The notes under the pieces are model-generated. The model saw only the letters and a program-made list of their open reading frames with translations. It was not told where the DNA came from and did no database searches. The position numbers and the translations under genes were made by a program. Positions 25,685 to 38,453 of a DNA stretch of 64,000 nt are shown here, in pieces. Origin of the DNA: Balanoglossus misakiensis (Eukaryota > Hemichordata); assembly GCA_040954595.2 (NCBI GenBank), contig CM082581.2, positions 8,742,001 through 8,806,000 of the forward strand, given 5' to 3'. Numbering within the stretch: the first letter of the stretch is position 1; each line of letters opens with the position of its first letter.

Positions 25685-28600
25685 CTCATAAAGAAAAATA
25701 TGGACGTTACAAGACTCTGTATATAAAAATACAAAAGGCAATATGCCATACTGACTTTACTGCAATTTCAACAAAGCGCTCCAGTACAAAGTACAACCGT
25801 TTCGAAGAAAAAACGTCTTGCTGACATGTCTTGAGAATTTTTGGTAAAAAGGTGACATTGTCAGTCGTTTCCACTACACTTAACACGACATATAACAAAT
25901 TTATCGAATGTACTATAAAGTTACTTCAAAAGAAAAGAAATGGCATTTTTAGGTTACATGTACCTAGATTTTTGGCCTATTTATATTATAAATGTCCATA
26001 TTTTTTCTAATAACGCGGTTAAGTCGGGCGTTTGACAAAGAAGGGGGACTTGTCCACAACGAAGGCTTTCGCTGTTTCATTCAGGTTCATTTCTGATGTC
26101 TTTACAAAAAAAACAAAATCTAGATTCAGGGAATAACTCCAAAGCATTTACATAGAATAAACGCCAAAATAGTCATTTGCTGAATATTGAGATGTTTTTC
26201 TCTGATCGACTTAGTTTCTTTTCCACCAGGCGTTGCGACAAAAGGGATTGTCGCGATTTTACCATTATCAATTTCCCGCACCTTTACAATATATTGTGAT
26301 GTAGACACTTTCCCCATGTTATTTGCTATGCAATGATTAGGTCTCCGAGTTATTCCTGGGAGCGTCTTTTGTCTCGGGTTAAGCGCATTTGTGGCATAAA
26401 CACGAATTGATAAACATGTGGTTTATTTCTCGGAAAAAGACTTATCTCGGAGCTCCATCTGTAAAATACATGACTGCATGACGTCGAGATTTACGTATAT
26501 GTATGGTTGATGCCACAGGGGAGTTAGGATGACCCATATTTTTTAAGGAAAGAGTCGTCATCGAGAAATCTCTTCATCTTTCTGTTATGGATTAAAGTAT
26601 GTCTAATCTTCTGTTGTTTGCAGATTGCCCGGACAGTGTTATCGGATCGTGTAAATACCCATCTGTACTGACAAAGATCACAAGGTAACAGATAGATAAG
26701 GTTGGTTCCGACTTTGTATACCATTTGCGTGATGTCATGCCTGTTGTTTTCGAGAGATGATAAGATTATACAAGATTCCACAGGGAAAATATGAGGAAAA
26801 GCTTTAACACAAACACAGTCATCAATTATACAACTATTGGGCGGCTGCAAGAACCAGTACAAATGATGGACCATTTAGTTTCTTGTATGCTTTTGACACA
26901 TTCTCCCTTTGGGGGTCCTTTTTGCGACGTTAACACGTGGTGTCCAGTCGGTCTCTCTTGCTCAGTTGTTACTGACGCCACAGAATGGACAAATAATTAC
27001 GGCCATTAAATAATACCCCTTTTACCCCGGTTTAAGCTGAATCTGAACAACTCGCTGCGGTGGTTACTGCCACAAGTCAAGTTGCATTCATGTCCCAGTC
27101 GCCAAAGCGGGCAACAATGGTAGCTCAGGACCAATTTTAAACGCTTTATATACTGTTAGCGTCTGTTGTTGTGATACGAAACTGCAATCACGCTATAAGT
27201 GCGCACCTTCGCGCAATACTTCTCCACCCTATGAAATGAATGGTATAATCCGGAAGCAATTAAGCGATTTTGTCATAGCAGAGAGATCTCTTTGGTTACG
27301 ATTGCGCCAGTCATGAGCTATAATAGATGCAACCAACAAAACAGGAGCTTGAGAACGAACGACCTGTGCGAATGACAGCTCGGGAAACGGTTGTTAACAA
27401 CGAGACACTTCTTTCAAGCGTTTCAAGCACCTTCGTCTAACAGATCAAGAATCCTGTATTTAGCTTGAAGGTCTTTCTCAAGTATCCTTTCCTGTACAAT
27501 TAGAACGGCGCAATTCATTTGCAAATGACGTCAACACGTTACAATGTACTGTGTTCGTTGATAAACAGGGCTCAGCTTCATTTTGATCGACTCAGGGAAG
27601 ATGATCACCCGGAGGCCATCGAGCCTCTGTGCAATATCCATTTTACCGATGAAAAAGAGACAATGAACTTGTATTGGATACCTGTTTATTGCAAAACTAT
27701 TGCGTGAGTTCAGTTTTTCTACGACCTCATATCGTTACGAACTGTTATCGCCAACGCAAGGATCGAGTGCATGTAAACACATAGCAAAGCCTGTTGTTGT
27801 TTTTCGAAGGAAATGTGGAATATGCAGGTGGAACTGATGGGGACTTAGGGACTTTTTTGCGTTGGTGGTTGAGGCACAAGTCTTTTCTCTCAGTCGTTGA
27901 TGCATACAGTAGGAACATATGACACATATTGTGAATTAAAAACTCAGAATGGGGGAGGGGATTTCGCCGAGAGACGTTGACCTTTGCTTGTTTTGTGCGT
28001 AATGTACTGTATACATAAAGAGTTTAGGATTTGCCAGGCTACAGGTATATGCTGTACTGTAGTAACGTCAACTAATCCGTCAGAAACAAAAATAAAATCT
28101 AGTCTTACGCAAACTTGGGAAGCACACGTACTGTTGACTAATCTACGCGGCAGTAAATCCGAAAAACCCCGAGAGAACTCTTCCTCGTCACGCCAGCAAA
28201 AATTACGATGTGTTTTTGATGACAGGGAACATCCGCCTGTGGGAAGATCTCCGTGTGTGCTTGGGTCCACGAGCAGTTGGTGTGATAATGGGATATGGGA
28301 GTTGTCATTACCAATAAATTACAGCGTGTTTTTTTCTCTCTCGTCCCAGTGAAGTACTCAAATTGTGCCAAATGCGAAAAATACGTGCTTAACTTGAAGC
28401 AACGTGACAAGAATAAGAGTTCACACTAAATGATTTCTTAACAAAATGAAGAGCGTTACGTGTTCTTTATACGGCGGTGCGATAACATTTTATCAGAAGT
28501 GCAATTCTTTTGTTCGGTAAGTTATAGCCTGTGCTACATGTAAATTAGCTGAAATGGTCTCGCGCCGCTGACGATCATATTAACGCGTGCATTAACACCC

Positions 28601-30230
28601 TGCCGCGACATCATTTCTTTATTATCGACCATGTTTCTATATTAAACCCAGGGAGGACTTTTCTCCTCCGATCACTGTGATACTGATAAGGCGAATTCTC
28701 AGCGAAGCCATCAAACCCTGACGGCTCGTGCACGGCGAAGGCTTAAAAACTACAACTAATGTCTAATCTCCCTGATCTCGCCTGAACCCCACCTGGACGG
28801 CTGAGCGGTTCCTTAATCGTCGTAGTATTTTATCCACCGAAGTGTTGAGAATTTCAATCCTAAAGGGGGGGGGATGTCAAAGTTGACGAAATGACATATT
28901 GCGGAGAATCAATTTGAAACGTTCAAGTTCAGTGGCTCTTGCCAAATATAAACCAATCACAATCAACTTAGGATTTGTACATTATTTATAAGAGGAACCT
29001 TAATTCTGTTCAGATACACTTTGCGGGATTGTTCTGAGACAGAAAATAACTTCTGGGTAATATCCAAAGGTCACCACCATCACTTGTAATACATAAGGTC
29101 ATATGAAAAGCATGTCAACTGAAGACTCTTGCTTTTTATATTCCATACCATTAATAGCAAACGAAGACGTGATTCTGATTAATGTTAAGGTATCACTGCT
29201 TACACCGTGGCCTGGTTCGTGTGTCACTGAAAATATATTAGGGGTCGGTCGATGGCACACATTGCACAGAAAAAAATTTCTGATAAACGTGTCTTCAAAT
29301 ATTAAATAAAAATAACCACATTATTACAAGCCAAACAGACATTCTTGACATATCGGCATTTTTCTTCTGGCAAAAAATGCACGTTATAGAAACATCGCAT
29401 TTCTATGCAGCTGCTCGAATTTAGGATTTTCTATTATTGACGAGCATCGTCTGCTTCGAAACTAAGGCTGGGTTTGATTTGTTGATAAAAAATGGAATAT
29501 TCCTGCGATTGCCCAAGAGGATCTATATACTCTAAAGTAATCAATGTCCACTGAAATCCAGAAAGATGATTCTTATCTTGTCAATTTGATGAATTACAGA
29601 AATAAGGAACACAAGAAGCACATAAATCAGCGCATGTTAAGTGCTCCCTTTCAGTTATCGGAAGATCAAGGATGATAATTACGCAGATATGGGCACTGGC
29701 GCATGCGTGTCTGAATATCCAGAGTATTTGAGCACTGACAATATGAGCCGATTTCACGTTAACAATCGTCCAAATGGGAAGGTCAATGTTCTGGCGTACC
29801 CCGGCGATGACCGCGTGCAATTAGACTCCGGGAATCATATTGCCTGTATCATGACAGCTGATACCGTAGAGGTAGCCTCCGTGCCGCGTATACAATTTGT
29901 ACCAGGGGTCAACCAACTAAAACATACGCGTTCATACTGATGAATACACCTTGACTAGTTGCAGGTGTCTATGCCTACATGCATATTTCTAGGGCAATCT
30001 ATGATTCTGAATATCTTAACAGGCCAACACTTATTTGTAGGCCTATATACGATTACGTATACCTTTGTATTGTGAAATGCGTGTTTATTCATATTGCTCT
30101 GGACTAGGTAAATGTCGAAAAATATGAACTGTTAAGTATACTCTCAGTCTTCGAACTCAAATAAAAAAAAACACGAACCGCTGATTTCTGATGGTGAATC
30201 TACTACCTCCTGAAAGCAAATCATAAACGC

Positions 30231-31990
30231 TAAATAGTAAGTACTCCCGTCAGAGAAGACACGCGACTGAAAGGCAGGCAGCTGTGCGTTTAGTCATAAA
30301 ATTGCCGGGAAATTCCCATGGCAGTCGCAAACATCTCGCCTGGGGGTTGCACTGTCCTAACCCCGTGAAATCCGTGGCAACGATCTTTCTATTCGCAGCA
30401 CAGGTGCACTTCGAATGTCACGCCGATTCTCCCGTTCACCGTGAATGGCCGACAGTTCCGCCCGACATAATCCCCGTCAGGCGCTGGGTTTTCTCGACTT
30501 TTAAGAAGTAGAAGTACGCAGTTCCGTCAATCAAATCAAATGGACGTTGTCTCTGACGGGGAAATCCGAGCTCGAAAGCACTGTTCCAGCAAACACAGTC
30601 ACATGTCCGTGCTAACGACCCAAGACGGCGGCGTTCTCCCGGGACCCTCCCGATTCACATCCGCTTAACACAATCCACACGTGCTCTCAGGAGATGAAGA
30701 TGTCGCGGAGGCGTGTACGTCACTGTCACTCGTCCTGCTGTCTGTAGCAGGAAACGGCCTTGTTTTTTCTGCATTGCATCAGGAGAGGAAAAACGTAAAA
30801 ACAGTCACCGCGCGCGCCAGATCGATAGGAAACCATTAAAACACGCCCTGGATGCAACGGATAAAAAAGTAATCACACGTGCCAGAATTGAATGGGTTCG
30901 GTCCGACTGAGTTTTTAATCCGCGGCATAAAAGTGGCTCGAAATGCTATACGCCGACAAGATTTAATATTTGATATTCATCGCCAGACTCGCAAGGGCCG
31001 CCGGTGACAAAGAAACAATGCACACTGTCACCTCTTTCCATTGAATTGCTGCATTAGCGATTAACAGGTGCATTTGTGTGTTGTTTTTTTCAGAGTCGAC
31101 ATCGACATTTGCCCGATGTTTTGATGCATGATGATGGCACGTCAGTGAAATTTATTAAGAATGGAAAGAAAATTCTACAACTTTGCATCGTGATTAAGAT
31201 AATATAAGAAACTGCAGCAGTTTAGGTATAGCAAAATGTAGAATTATAACCAAAAGGTACAGCTAACAACGATTTCATTTACATAACATCGCAACCATAT
31301 CTAATACATATCTGGCACCACCTTCCCGTATGCCTTCGTGACGAAACATGCTATCAATCTACTTCGAAGTTTCCCGTCTGAAGCAAAACCGGTGTTCAAT
31401 GCGCAATAATTACAAATTCAGCCGGAGTGTATAGACTTCACATGCGGATTTGTATCTGTTCCGCCACACAGCAGTGCTCTCAATCTAAACCTCGCCGCTG
31501 TCAGCTCGGCTAACCCGAACGCTCCATTTGACATTAACGTTCTAGCGTTTATACACTCCTGTTTCCTGGATCGTATGATTAGATAAGTCGCCCTGTCGTG
31601 TCGCTTTAAAGGCACTCTCTGCACTTTTTCCTTTTTCAATCAACTGGTTACGCGAGATTCCCTCTCGCCTTAATTGATTCGGACGGCGCGTCTGCCGCTG
31701 CTTTCTGGCATTTCGGAGTTTGGGTTGTACGAAATTGAGAGGAACTACCCGATCTCGTTGACCTCCCGTGGCCCTAAATGCGCCTCCCGAGAGACAACGA
31801 GAACGCATTTATCAAGTGTTACTTCGATCTGTGGGCGAGGTTAATGCTCGTCCGCTATATTATTATTGCAAGAGTCGCGCGCGAAAACGTTCACCGAATG
31901 CATATTCCTCGAGCGTGTTTTGGCTGTTCACTCACCAGTTACGTGATGTCCGCATGCATCATAAAGTCCTTCGCTAATCGCTGATTTTGG
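30231..31990. other. GC-richer patch with several short unassigned frames
   Basis: Around 30280-30920 and 31420-31980 the sequence is richer in G+C and CpG than its neighbours. It contains short frames on both strands (30284-30511 +, 30713-30910 +, 31418-31639 -, 31542-31808 -, 31768-31977 +). None shows a domain or signal peptide I recognise, and the frames overlap. It may hold small exons, a CpG-rich promoter or a conserved block; sequence alone does not decide. Confidence 0.25.
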
Positions 31991-34900
31991 ATGATCCCTT
32001 GTTTCCAAATGTCACGAAATTAAATGTCACCTGCTAACGGCAGAAAAACAACAGCACTAATGACCGTTACCTCGAAATATTAAGCTTAAGGAAGTATGAC
32101 CGATAAAATTAATAGTATTGTCATTTCTTTTCATTGCGGATTTTGTTTTTCTTCTTTGAAAGTATGATAAAAATCCGTAATAAAATGTAGAGGTTACCTT
32201 GCTTGTTTTTGAAATACAAGGCCGTGAATTCAGTCAATATTGAAAAAAGGCATTTTGCCAAAGATTTTTCTATGGGTGAACACATTCTACGACGTTTATA
32301 TCAACGGTCCTTCATGCGTTATTCATGCCTCCAGGTGACATAGTTTTTGTGACACATTTCCTTTAATAGTGCTTATTGCTTCAGATTGTATGCCAGATAT
32401 TAGAGTCAGTGGAACCACGCGCGGCCGAAACTGTTTCCCCTGTATGTAAGATCAAGCACTGTTGTTGCCAATTATCACGGCACGATGTCACGAATCACAA
32501 TTCTTCAGAGTGGTACATCATTACACGCACCGACCGAACCTTCACGCTTCGCAATCCAATAGCCGTCAGTTATTTCATCAGTCGTGGCGTTAGGTGAATA
32601 AATTGAATAGTCAATTTTGCCAAGAAACGGAGTGCTGTAAAAAACGGCAACGGGGGCTTTGACAGCTATACGCTGAATGAATGGTAAATGAAAGAGAGAC
32701 GTTTCGAAGATAGACCCCCGTAGCCTGGAAGGCGTTAGGAAGTTTTGGAGCCTACTGTATGTTGCTTGGCTTCGTCAAAGGAATCTTGGTTTGAAAATTA
32801 CATAATCAAATTTAACAGAGTAGATTGCGACGGAAATCGGAGAGAATCAGCGACTTTTTATTAAATAATGTTGCGCAATTCAAAACGAGTTTCATGTTTG
32901 TGTACTAATGTAATTTTTGCGTGTTGCGTACAGGACACTTTGACCATAAATTCCTGCTCATGACCCTGATGTAAGGTATCGTGAGGAAAGTTCGTGGAAC
33001 TGTAAGCTTATAGTCATGGCGCCTTGTCACGCTGCTAACGGACTCTGATGACATATTAAGCATCCAAGCATGTAAATACTGCAACATGCTTTTGAGTCAC
33101 TCGGTTTATTGGGAAATATATACAAAAACAACACGCGTAGCAAGTAGACAATGTCCTTTCTTCCACCGATATTGCCTATTGTGAATGGTGCCCCGTAGGA
33201 CGCCATTGTCACCAAAATGCGTTGAAATAATTTTTTTTACAAACCTTCTGCGTCGGCGATGGCTGAGATAATACATTTCGCTTTTTTGCCTCCGGGGCAA
33301 TGAAGTGTTTACTCCGTAAACGTTACACCGTTATGATCGGAGAAATATGTTCTCAATAGAAAATAATGATGCCAGCAATTCCGTGCGCAGCTTAACGACT
33401 TGTAGCAAATTTATAGGTCTCCAACATGTTGATTTCTTTAAAGCTGGCTTCCTGGCACAGACGTCAAGCATCATAATCGACAGCGTATAGCGGTAATCGT
33501 GCGCCCTTCCAAGATTGACAATAAACACCAGCGGCTCGTATTAAAATCCTATTCTAGGCTTTCGTTTCAATGTTTTCGTCATGATAGCAAACTATTAATA
33601 CTTAAAGAAGGCAGAGAGATTAAATCCAGAGGAATGGTCGCCAGATCATGTACCGCGCGTCTGTCTACCGACATGCATTATTTAAGTGCGAACACTAACT
33701 CCGTTAAAATATGATATTGTGATGACTCCATAATTCTACCTTCTGATATTTCGCATGAACTTAGTAGTATATTTGCTTTACAACAGTTTGACTAAAGAAA
33801 ATAAGTTCAAGCCAGAACTGTCCCCATCAATATTTTATTTCAAGAAGAAAATATAATAATGTAATCCGTGAATATGAGATAATCTTATGTGATTTTCTAT
33901 CTATACTTCGGGGTGTTTATCGTCATGTGAATGCATTTCAGTAACATATCTTGTTGTTCGCAGATTTAAGCTGACTCCCAAAACAGAATACAAAGCTGTA
34001 TTTGATCGGTTCGAACGCAGAACACAACAGAAGTCAACACACATAACTAATGAGCCAAATCCCCACCTCCAGAAAACAGTCCAATAAGTTGTTACAGCTT
34101 TTAACGCGCCCTGATCACAAAATAGTCCATTTTCCGAACTCCACTAGACGCTGCGAGATCTCGCGTGGCTATAGGCAGTGTATACATGTATGGGAGGGTA
34201 TTCTCGTGTGATACAGTACAAACAACACATGACCCATCGTGTTTAGGCTTGTATAACTTGGCTAGCAATATTGAGAGGTGGTGATACTCTTCTTCGATTC
34301 CAACACTGATGAACTGAACTGTGTCGAACCGGACATCTCAAGTTCGTCACCTACGCTGGTGTTTCCATGGCAACAAGAAATTGTCTTGATTTGCCGCAAC
34401 AGCGCCTCTAATTTGACACAGATTTCAATCCAAGTAAGGTAACCCTTTTAACACCGCGAAACACACTTGTGACACTTCACGAATCCCAACTGTCTTTTTC
34501 GTTCTCTCCGCGTACTTGTTCAATTTAATCATTCTATTACGCGAGTCTGATAGAGTTAATGTTCACATTTAAGCAACTGGATTTGGTCCAATTTGAAGTC
34601 CACTGTAAAACGGCTTAACACATAAACATCAGGCGCAGTTTGCACCTATACTGGGCAACGCCGTGGCTTTGCGCCGCTGAGTCTTGGTAATTCGTTTCAC
34701 TTCCAGAGATACACAAGTCTCCGGAATGGTGTCGGATCCCATGATTTGCTAGGTGTTGGCAAACTATTGGTTGTAACGAGATATCGTTGACGAAAGCGTC
34801 CAATTGACCAGAGAAGAGATGAATTCCAAATTATCGGCCCGATAATTACAGCCGTTATAATCCCTGTGGCTCAATCAACACTTTCCCACTTGTCAACATG

Positions 34901-36250
34901 TTACTGGCAACATCGGTTCAAGTACACAGAGAGTCCCTTCTACCTGATTCTAGCATACGAGGCAGTCTATACTTTTGTTTGTACGGCTGGTCGAGTTTGC
35001 TGCGATCAATTTTCGGCATTTTTTTATGACATAAGGATAACTATTCAACATAAAAGTTAAGGCGATAGTTCTAAATTATACCAATACTAAGAAATCAAAG
35101 CCTAGACTAAGGTAACACTTTTATTATGTTCGTCACTACCAACGCCCGTGTTTGTTATCGGCTATTGTCCACCACAAGTGTCACTGTGCACGTTTGACGG
35201 TGACAATATGGTTTTGGTCGACCCTTTCAGTCAGAACTTCTGACACTATTAATGTATACGGACTTGTTTTCGGTGAAGATTCCGACGTGGGCGCGATGCG
35301 ATCGCATGTTGACAGAATAATCGTTTTCAAGGCCAACTGATGTCGTGAAACACTCACTGTTAAATTAACGTTCTTTAAACGAAAACCGTTGCCTGTACTT
35401 TCCAAAGATCTTCCAACATTAAACATCGATCGTGAAGGTGTGCCGTTCATATGTTCATGTAACATTTACATTTCATCGGAGTGTCAGTGCCACAGACACA
35501 CTACAGCTCCACAAACCGATGAGGGCGCCCAGCAATAGATGAGAGAGGAATGATACATGTATGTAGGCAACATCAACCCGCAGATTTATCATATATGTCA
35601 CCCCGTCACAGTGCCATCCTTACTTTGATGCGTTGAGGGGTATTTATCCATCTCGCGTCGCATTTTTGTTGGTTACGTGATTCGGTGATGTGTTTTTTTT
35701 CTTTGGGAAACAATGGGAAACCGGATAACCAAAGTCTATGTGTTTCCCGGGTTATCGTTTTCCATCACTTTAATAAATCCCCGATTATCAAATTGCAATC
35801 AAAATGTAATTTGTATTTTGACATGAGCTCCTGATGGCGTGAAAATATTCCTTTCTCACTATCTGTGAACTACACGTACGTGGGAAGTTGGCCGATAACG
35901 TTATAACGGCGATTGTCGTTAGCATCGGCTTGGAGTGCGTGTTGTTTCTGGGTGCCACGGTGATGGTTAGCAGGGACGGAGAAACGCACGCAAAACGCTC
36001 AGGTCAAATTATCCAAGCCAGTCTCGCTGTCTTGTTTTAATGTCGGAAGTCTGGCTGATTAGGGATGCATCATAATCGAGGGGGATAAGTACCTCCCCGA
36101 GGTACGATAATCCTCTATCGCATTCCCGCTATCTCCAGCGCATGCACCACGCACGCGGCTTAGCTGGTTTGGCGAATTCGTTCAAAAAGGTCCCATCCAC
36201 CCCCGCGATGTAGTGGAGACTCCCAAACACACACGCCATACACGCACTAA
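31991..36250. other. Non-coding stretch upstream of the receptor gene
   Basis: Only short frames (94 codons or less) occur, without recognisable products. A near-perfect X-box is at 34361-34374 and TACATGTA occurs at 34183 and 35554. Near 35705-35763 copies of GGGAAAC, GTTTCCC, GGATAACC and GGTTATC form an imperfect inverted repeat. Confidence 0.5.
34361..34374. promoter_or_regulatory. RFX X-box-like palindrome
   Basis: GTTTCCATGGCAAC differs by one base from the ideal palindromic X-box GTTGCCATGGCAAC, with a perfect right half (GGCAAC) and the usual two-base spacer. RFX-family binding to this motif is established in animals. It lies 2.2 kb upstream of the receptor start, so regulation of that gene is only speculation. 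Confidence 0.35.
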
Positions 36251-36275
36251 AACACATTGGACAGTGGGGCAGCGG

Positions 36276-36286
36276 TTTATATAGAG
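36276..36286 (+). promoter_or_regulatory. Distal TATA-like sequence upstream of receptor
   Basis: TTTATATAGAG lies about 280 bp upstream of the first receptor ATG, embedded in moderately GC-rich sequence. It could serve an alternative start with a longer 5' leader; no initiator motif decides the case. Confidence 0.2.
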
Positions 36287-36468
36287 CGTACGTCAGTCTA
36301 CATGGGAACACGTTCGACATCAGCGCTGAACGCCTCATCTCCGGGAGTAAACTCCGACAGTGTTATTTTTCGATGAAATTTAATTCGCAGGACAGTCGAC
36401 GGGTGTAATTGGCGACATCTTTGCAAATTCACGGCGCGTTTTTGTATTCCTGGCGCATGTGACGGCTC

Positions 36469-36478
36469 TATTTAAAAG
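36469..36478 (+). promoter_or_regulatory. Candidate TATA box of the receptor gene
   Basis: TATTTAAAAG, directly preceded by GACGGCTC, lies about 95 bp before the first in-frame ATG. Transcription starting some 30 bp downstream would give a leader of roughly 65 nt, consistent with an intronless gene. No experimental start is known, and an upstream non-coding exon cannot be excluded. Confidence 0.35.
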
Positions 36479-36563
36479 CGAAAGGCAACCGACTACCGCC
36501 GTGGAAATGATGCGGGCTTCCCGAGACAAACTCTAACTCTGTGTGCACGGACTGCCTATACCA

Positions 36564-37628
36564 ATGAACTTCATAGCAGAGATGGAGTCGGTAGGTGGGA
36601 ATCTTACCTTCGGATTCAACGAGTCGCACATGTTTGCCGATATGTTGTACTACGACATGAAGGCGCACCCCGCTTTCAAAGGGGTCTTCATTCTCGTCTA
36701 CAGCGTGATCATTGCACTGGGTATCACCGGCAACACGATGGTATGTATGGCTATTGTGCGAAACAAGAAGCTGCACAATTCCACCTACATTTTCATCGGC
36801 AATCTCTCCGTGAGCGACGCCACCGTATGCCTGGTGTGCCTGCCGTTCACCCTGGCCAGCTCGCTGAGCGACAGCGGCAACTGGAGCTTTGGTAAGGTGC
36901 TCTGCTACGTTATCCGCCCGCTGCAGCCGATCGCCGTGTTTGTGTCTATACTTACGATGACCGCCATCTCCATCGACAGATACATCATAGTACTCTACCC
37001 GTTCAAGAAGCGCCTGTCGCTGAGGCTGGTCGGCTGCACGGTGCTCGCGATCTACGTCCTCTCCATCAGCCTGGCCACGCCGCTGATCATCAACATCAAC
37101 TACCACGAGTTCACCTTCGTGGAAGTCAATTACAAAGCCGGTCTGTGCACCGAACGCTGGAGCGACAACGACCAGCGGAAGATTTACAGCACCTTTGTGT
37201 TCATACTGCAGTACGCGCTGCCGCTGTTCGTCGTGTCGACGGCGTACTACCGCGTGTGGGCCGAGCTGCAGCGGCAGGTGCGCCCGGGAGCCGTCAGCCT
37301 CCACAAGAAGAAGCAGGAGATCATGCGCAAGAAGAAGACCAACAAGATGCTGATCACCGTGGTGGTGTGCTTCATCGCCTGTTGGCTGCCCTTCAACATG
37401 TTGATCATCACGGGCGACTACCACCAGGAGCTGACGGACTTCTACTGGTACGACCTGATCTACCACGTGTGCCACGTTGTGGCCATGTCGTCCACGTGCA
37501 TAAATCCGTTCATTTACGGGGGTCTGGACGAGATCTTCCACAAGGAGTTTCTCAAAATCATCCGCTGCGTGATAAGCACTTCTCGACATTCCACCACGGG
37601 CCACGGAGATATCACTCTAGCCGCATGA
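36564..37628 (+). CDS. Prolactin-releasing peptide receptor-like class A GPCR
   Basis: This is a seven-helix plasma-membrane receptor for a neuropeptide, apparently complete in one exon (354 residues, normal for the family). An in-frame TAA at 36534-36536 limits the start. ATG 36564 is the first possible start; ATG 36582 (GAGATGG context) is a good alternative six codons later. Numbering from 36564, N-glycosylation sites are at about 13 (NLT) and 19 (NES). Helix 1 has GN at 56-57, helix 2 LSVSD with Asp 85, and the disulfide cysteines are about 114 and 195. The other hallmarks are W-S-FG before helix 3, DRY at 138-140, CWLP at 273-276, NPFIY at 314-318 and Cys 335 as a likely palmitoylation site after helix 8. 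The stretches KKLHN, IGNLSVSD, LQPIAVFVSILTMT and KKRLSLRL closely follow vertebrate PrRP receptor (GPR10), and more loosely NPY and short-NPF receptors. RFamide-type ligand specificity and Gq or Gi coupling are inferred from the family. The coding block is far richer in G+C than its flanks. Confidence 0.95.
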   Translation: MNFIAEMESVGGNLTFGFNESHMFADMLYYDMKAHPAFKGVFILVYSVIIALGITGNTMVCMAIVRNKKLHNSTYIFIGNLSVSDATVCLVCLPFTLASSLSDSGNWSFGKVLCYVIRPLQPIAVFVSILTMTAISIDRYIIVLYPFKKRLSLRLVGCTVLAIYVLSISLATPLIININYHEFTFVEVNYKAGLCTERWSDNDQRKIYSTFVFILQYALPLFVVSTAYYRVWAELQRQVRPGAVSLHKKKQEIMRKKKTNKMLITVVVCFIACWLPFNMLIITGDYHQELTDFYWYDLIYHVCHVVAMSSTCINPFIYGGLDEIFHKEFLKIIRCVISTSRHSTTGHGDITLAA

Positions 37629-38447
37629 CACGCACAGAGGGGAGCGAAAAGGGCCAGCGGAATATCAGAAAAACACTGCGTTCTCGTTTCGCTGTAATCT
37701 CGTATAGCTTTTAACGAAATTGGCAAACAACCGCGATATGTCACAAAACGAAGACCGCACTAAACGTGGTTTGCACCGAATTTCCGGCGTGCTGTCAAAT
37801 GCTATCACTGACTTATATTCAGACACTGTAGTCCACATAACAAAAAAATCAATCAATATTTATTTTTGTGGGGATAAAATCTCCGATTCTTAAAGGAGAA
37901 AAGTCGCTGTCCGTTGACATTTTTTTGACTTCTCGAGTTTCTTTTGACAGATTATTTGTGCTATTTTGCTTTTCTCAAACATAGTCAACCATGAATTTTT
38001 TACAGCTCTACTCATCTGTATATTTGCATAACGCGTGACTTCTACTACTTACTAAGGCACAAATTATGACAAAGGCCAAAAAAGAAACGATTGAAATATC
38101 CCTGTGCTATGTACAGGGCGAGAGTATGATTCATTTAGCAGAACTACACAAAAATAATATATCAAACCTGAACGTGCATACCAATGCCAAAAGTGAGCGA
38201 CTTTCCTTCTTTAAAAATTATAACACGCCGGGGATAGAGGATATTGATGATGCGCATTTGTATCCGTGCGTGACGAATGCGTTCGTTATTAGAGAGGAAC
38301 GCCATTAGTCACCATGTTCTTACTATTCGGAGTGGTAAATGGTGTAATTACCTAATTGCTGCAATCTTAGATAATACCAGTAGACATCTATCAGAATGAT
38401 TGATTGATTGATCATCGATCTATCGTCACTGTATAGCTAAATGACAA

Positions 38448-38453
38448 AATAAA
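38448..38453 (+). terminator. Candidate poly(A) signal for the receptor gene
   Basis: AATAAA is the first exact hexamer downstream of the receptor stop codon, about 820 bp away; no ATTAAA was noticed nearer. A single hexamer in AT-rich DNA is weak evidence. Confidence 0.25.

Larger units (their letters stand above)
23895..30230. other. Non-coding stretch, no gene recognised
   Basis: Frames up to 122 codons (27984-28352, +, overlapped by minus-strand frames) show no known family. A (TA)8 run lies at 25551-25566, a near-consensus X-box at 25671-25684, a CRE palindrome at 27526-27533, and a nine-G run near 28865. TACATGTA occurs at 24923, 25955 and 28535. Confidence 0.55.

Noticed and set aside
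36543-36563. Extending the receptor start upstream to the GTG at 36543
   Set aside because: GTG is not a normal eukaryotic start. Two good ATGs follow at 36564 and 36582, and an in-frame TAA at 36534 blocks further extension.
36468-37604. 378-codon open frame on the minus strand, opposite the GPCR
   Set aside because: Slightly longer than the receptor itself, but its peptide is histidine-, valine- and aspartate-rich with no known domain. It is fully explained by the GC-rich codons of the sense gene.
37145-37714. 189-codon plus-strand frame overlapping the receptor in another phase
   Set aside because: The peptide is an out-of-phase reading of the receptor's GC-rich 3' half (arginine-, alanine- and histidine-rich) and has no family match.
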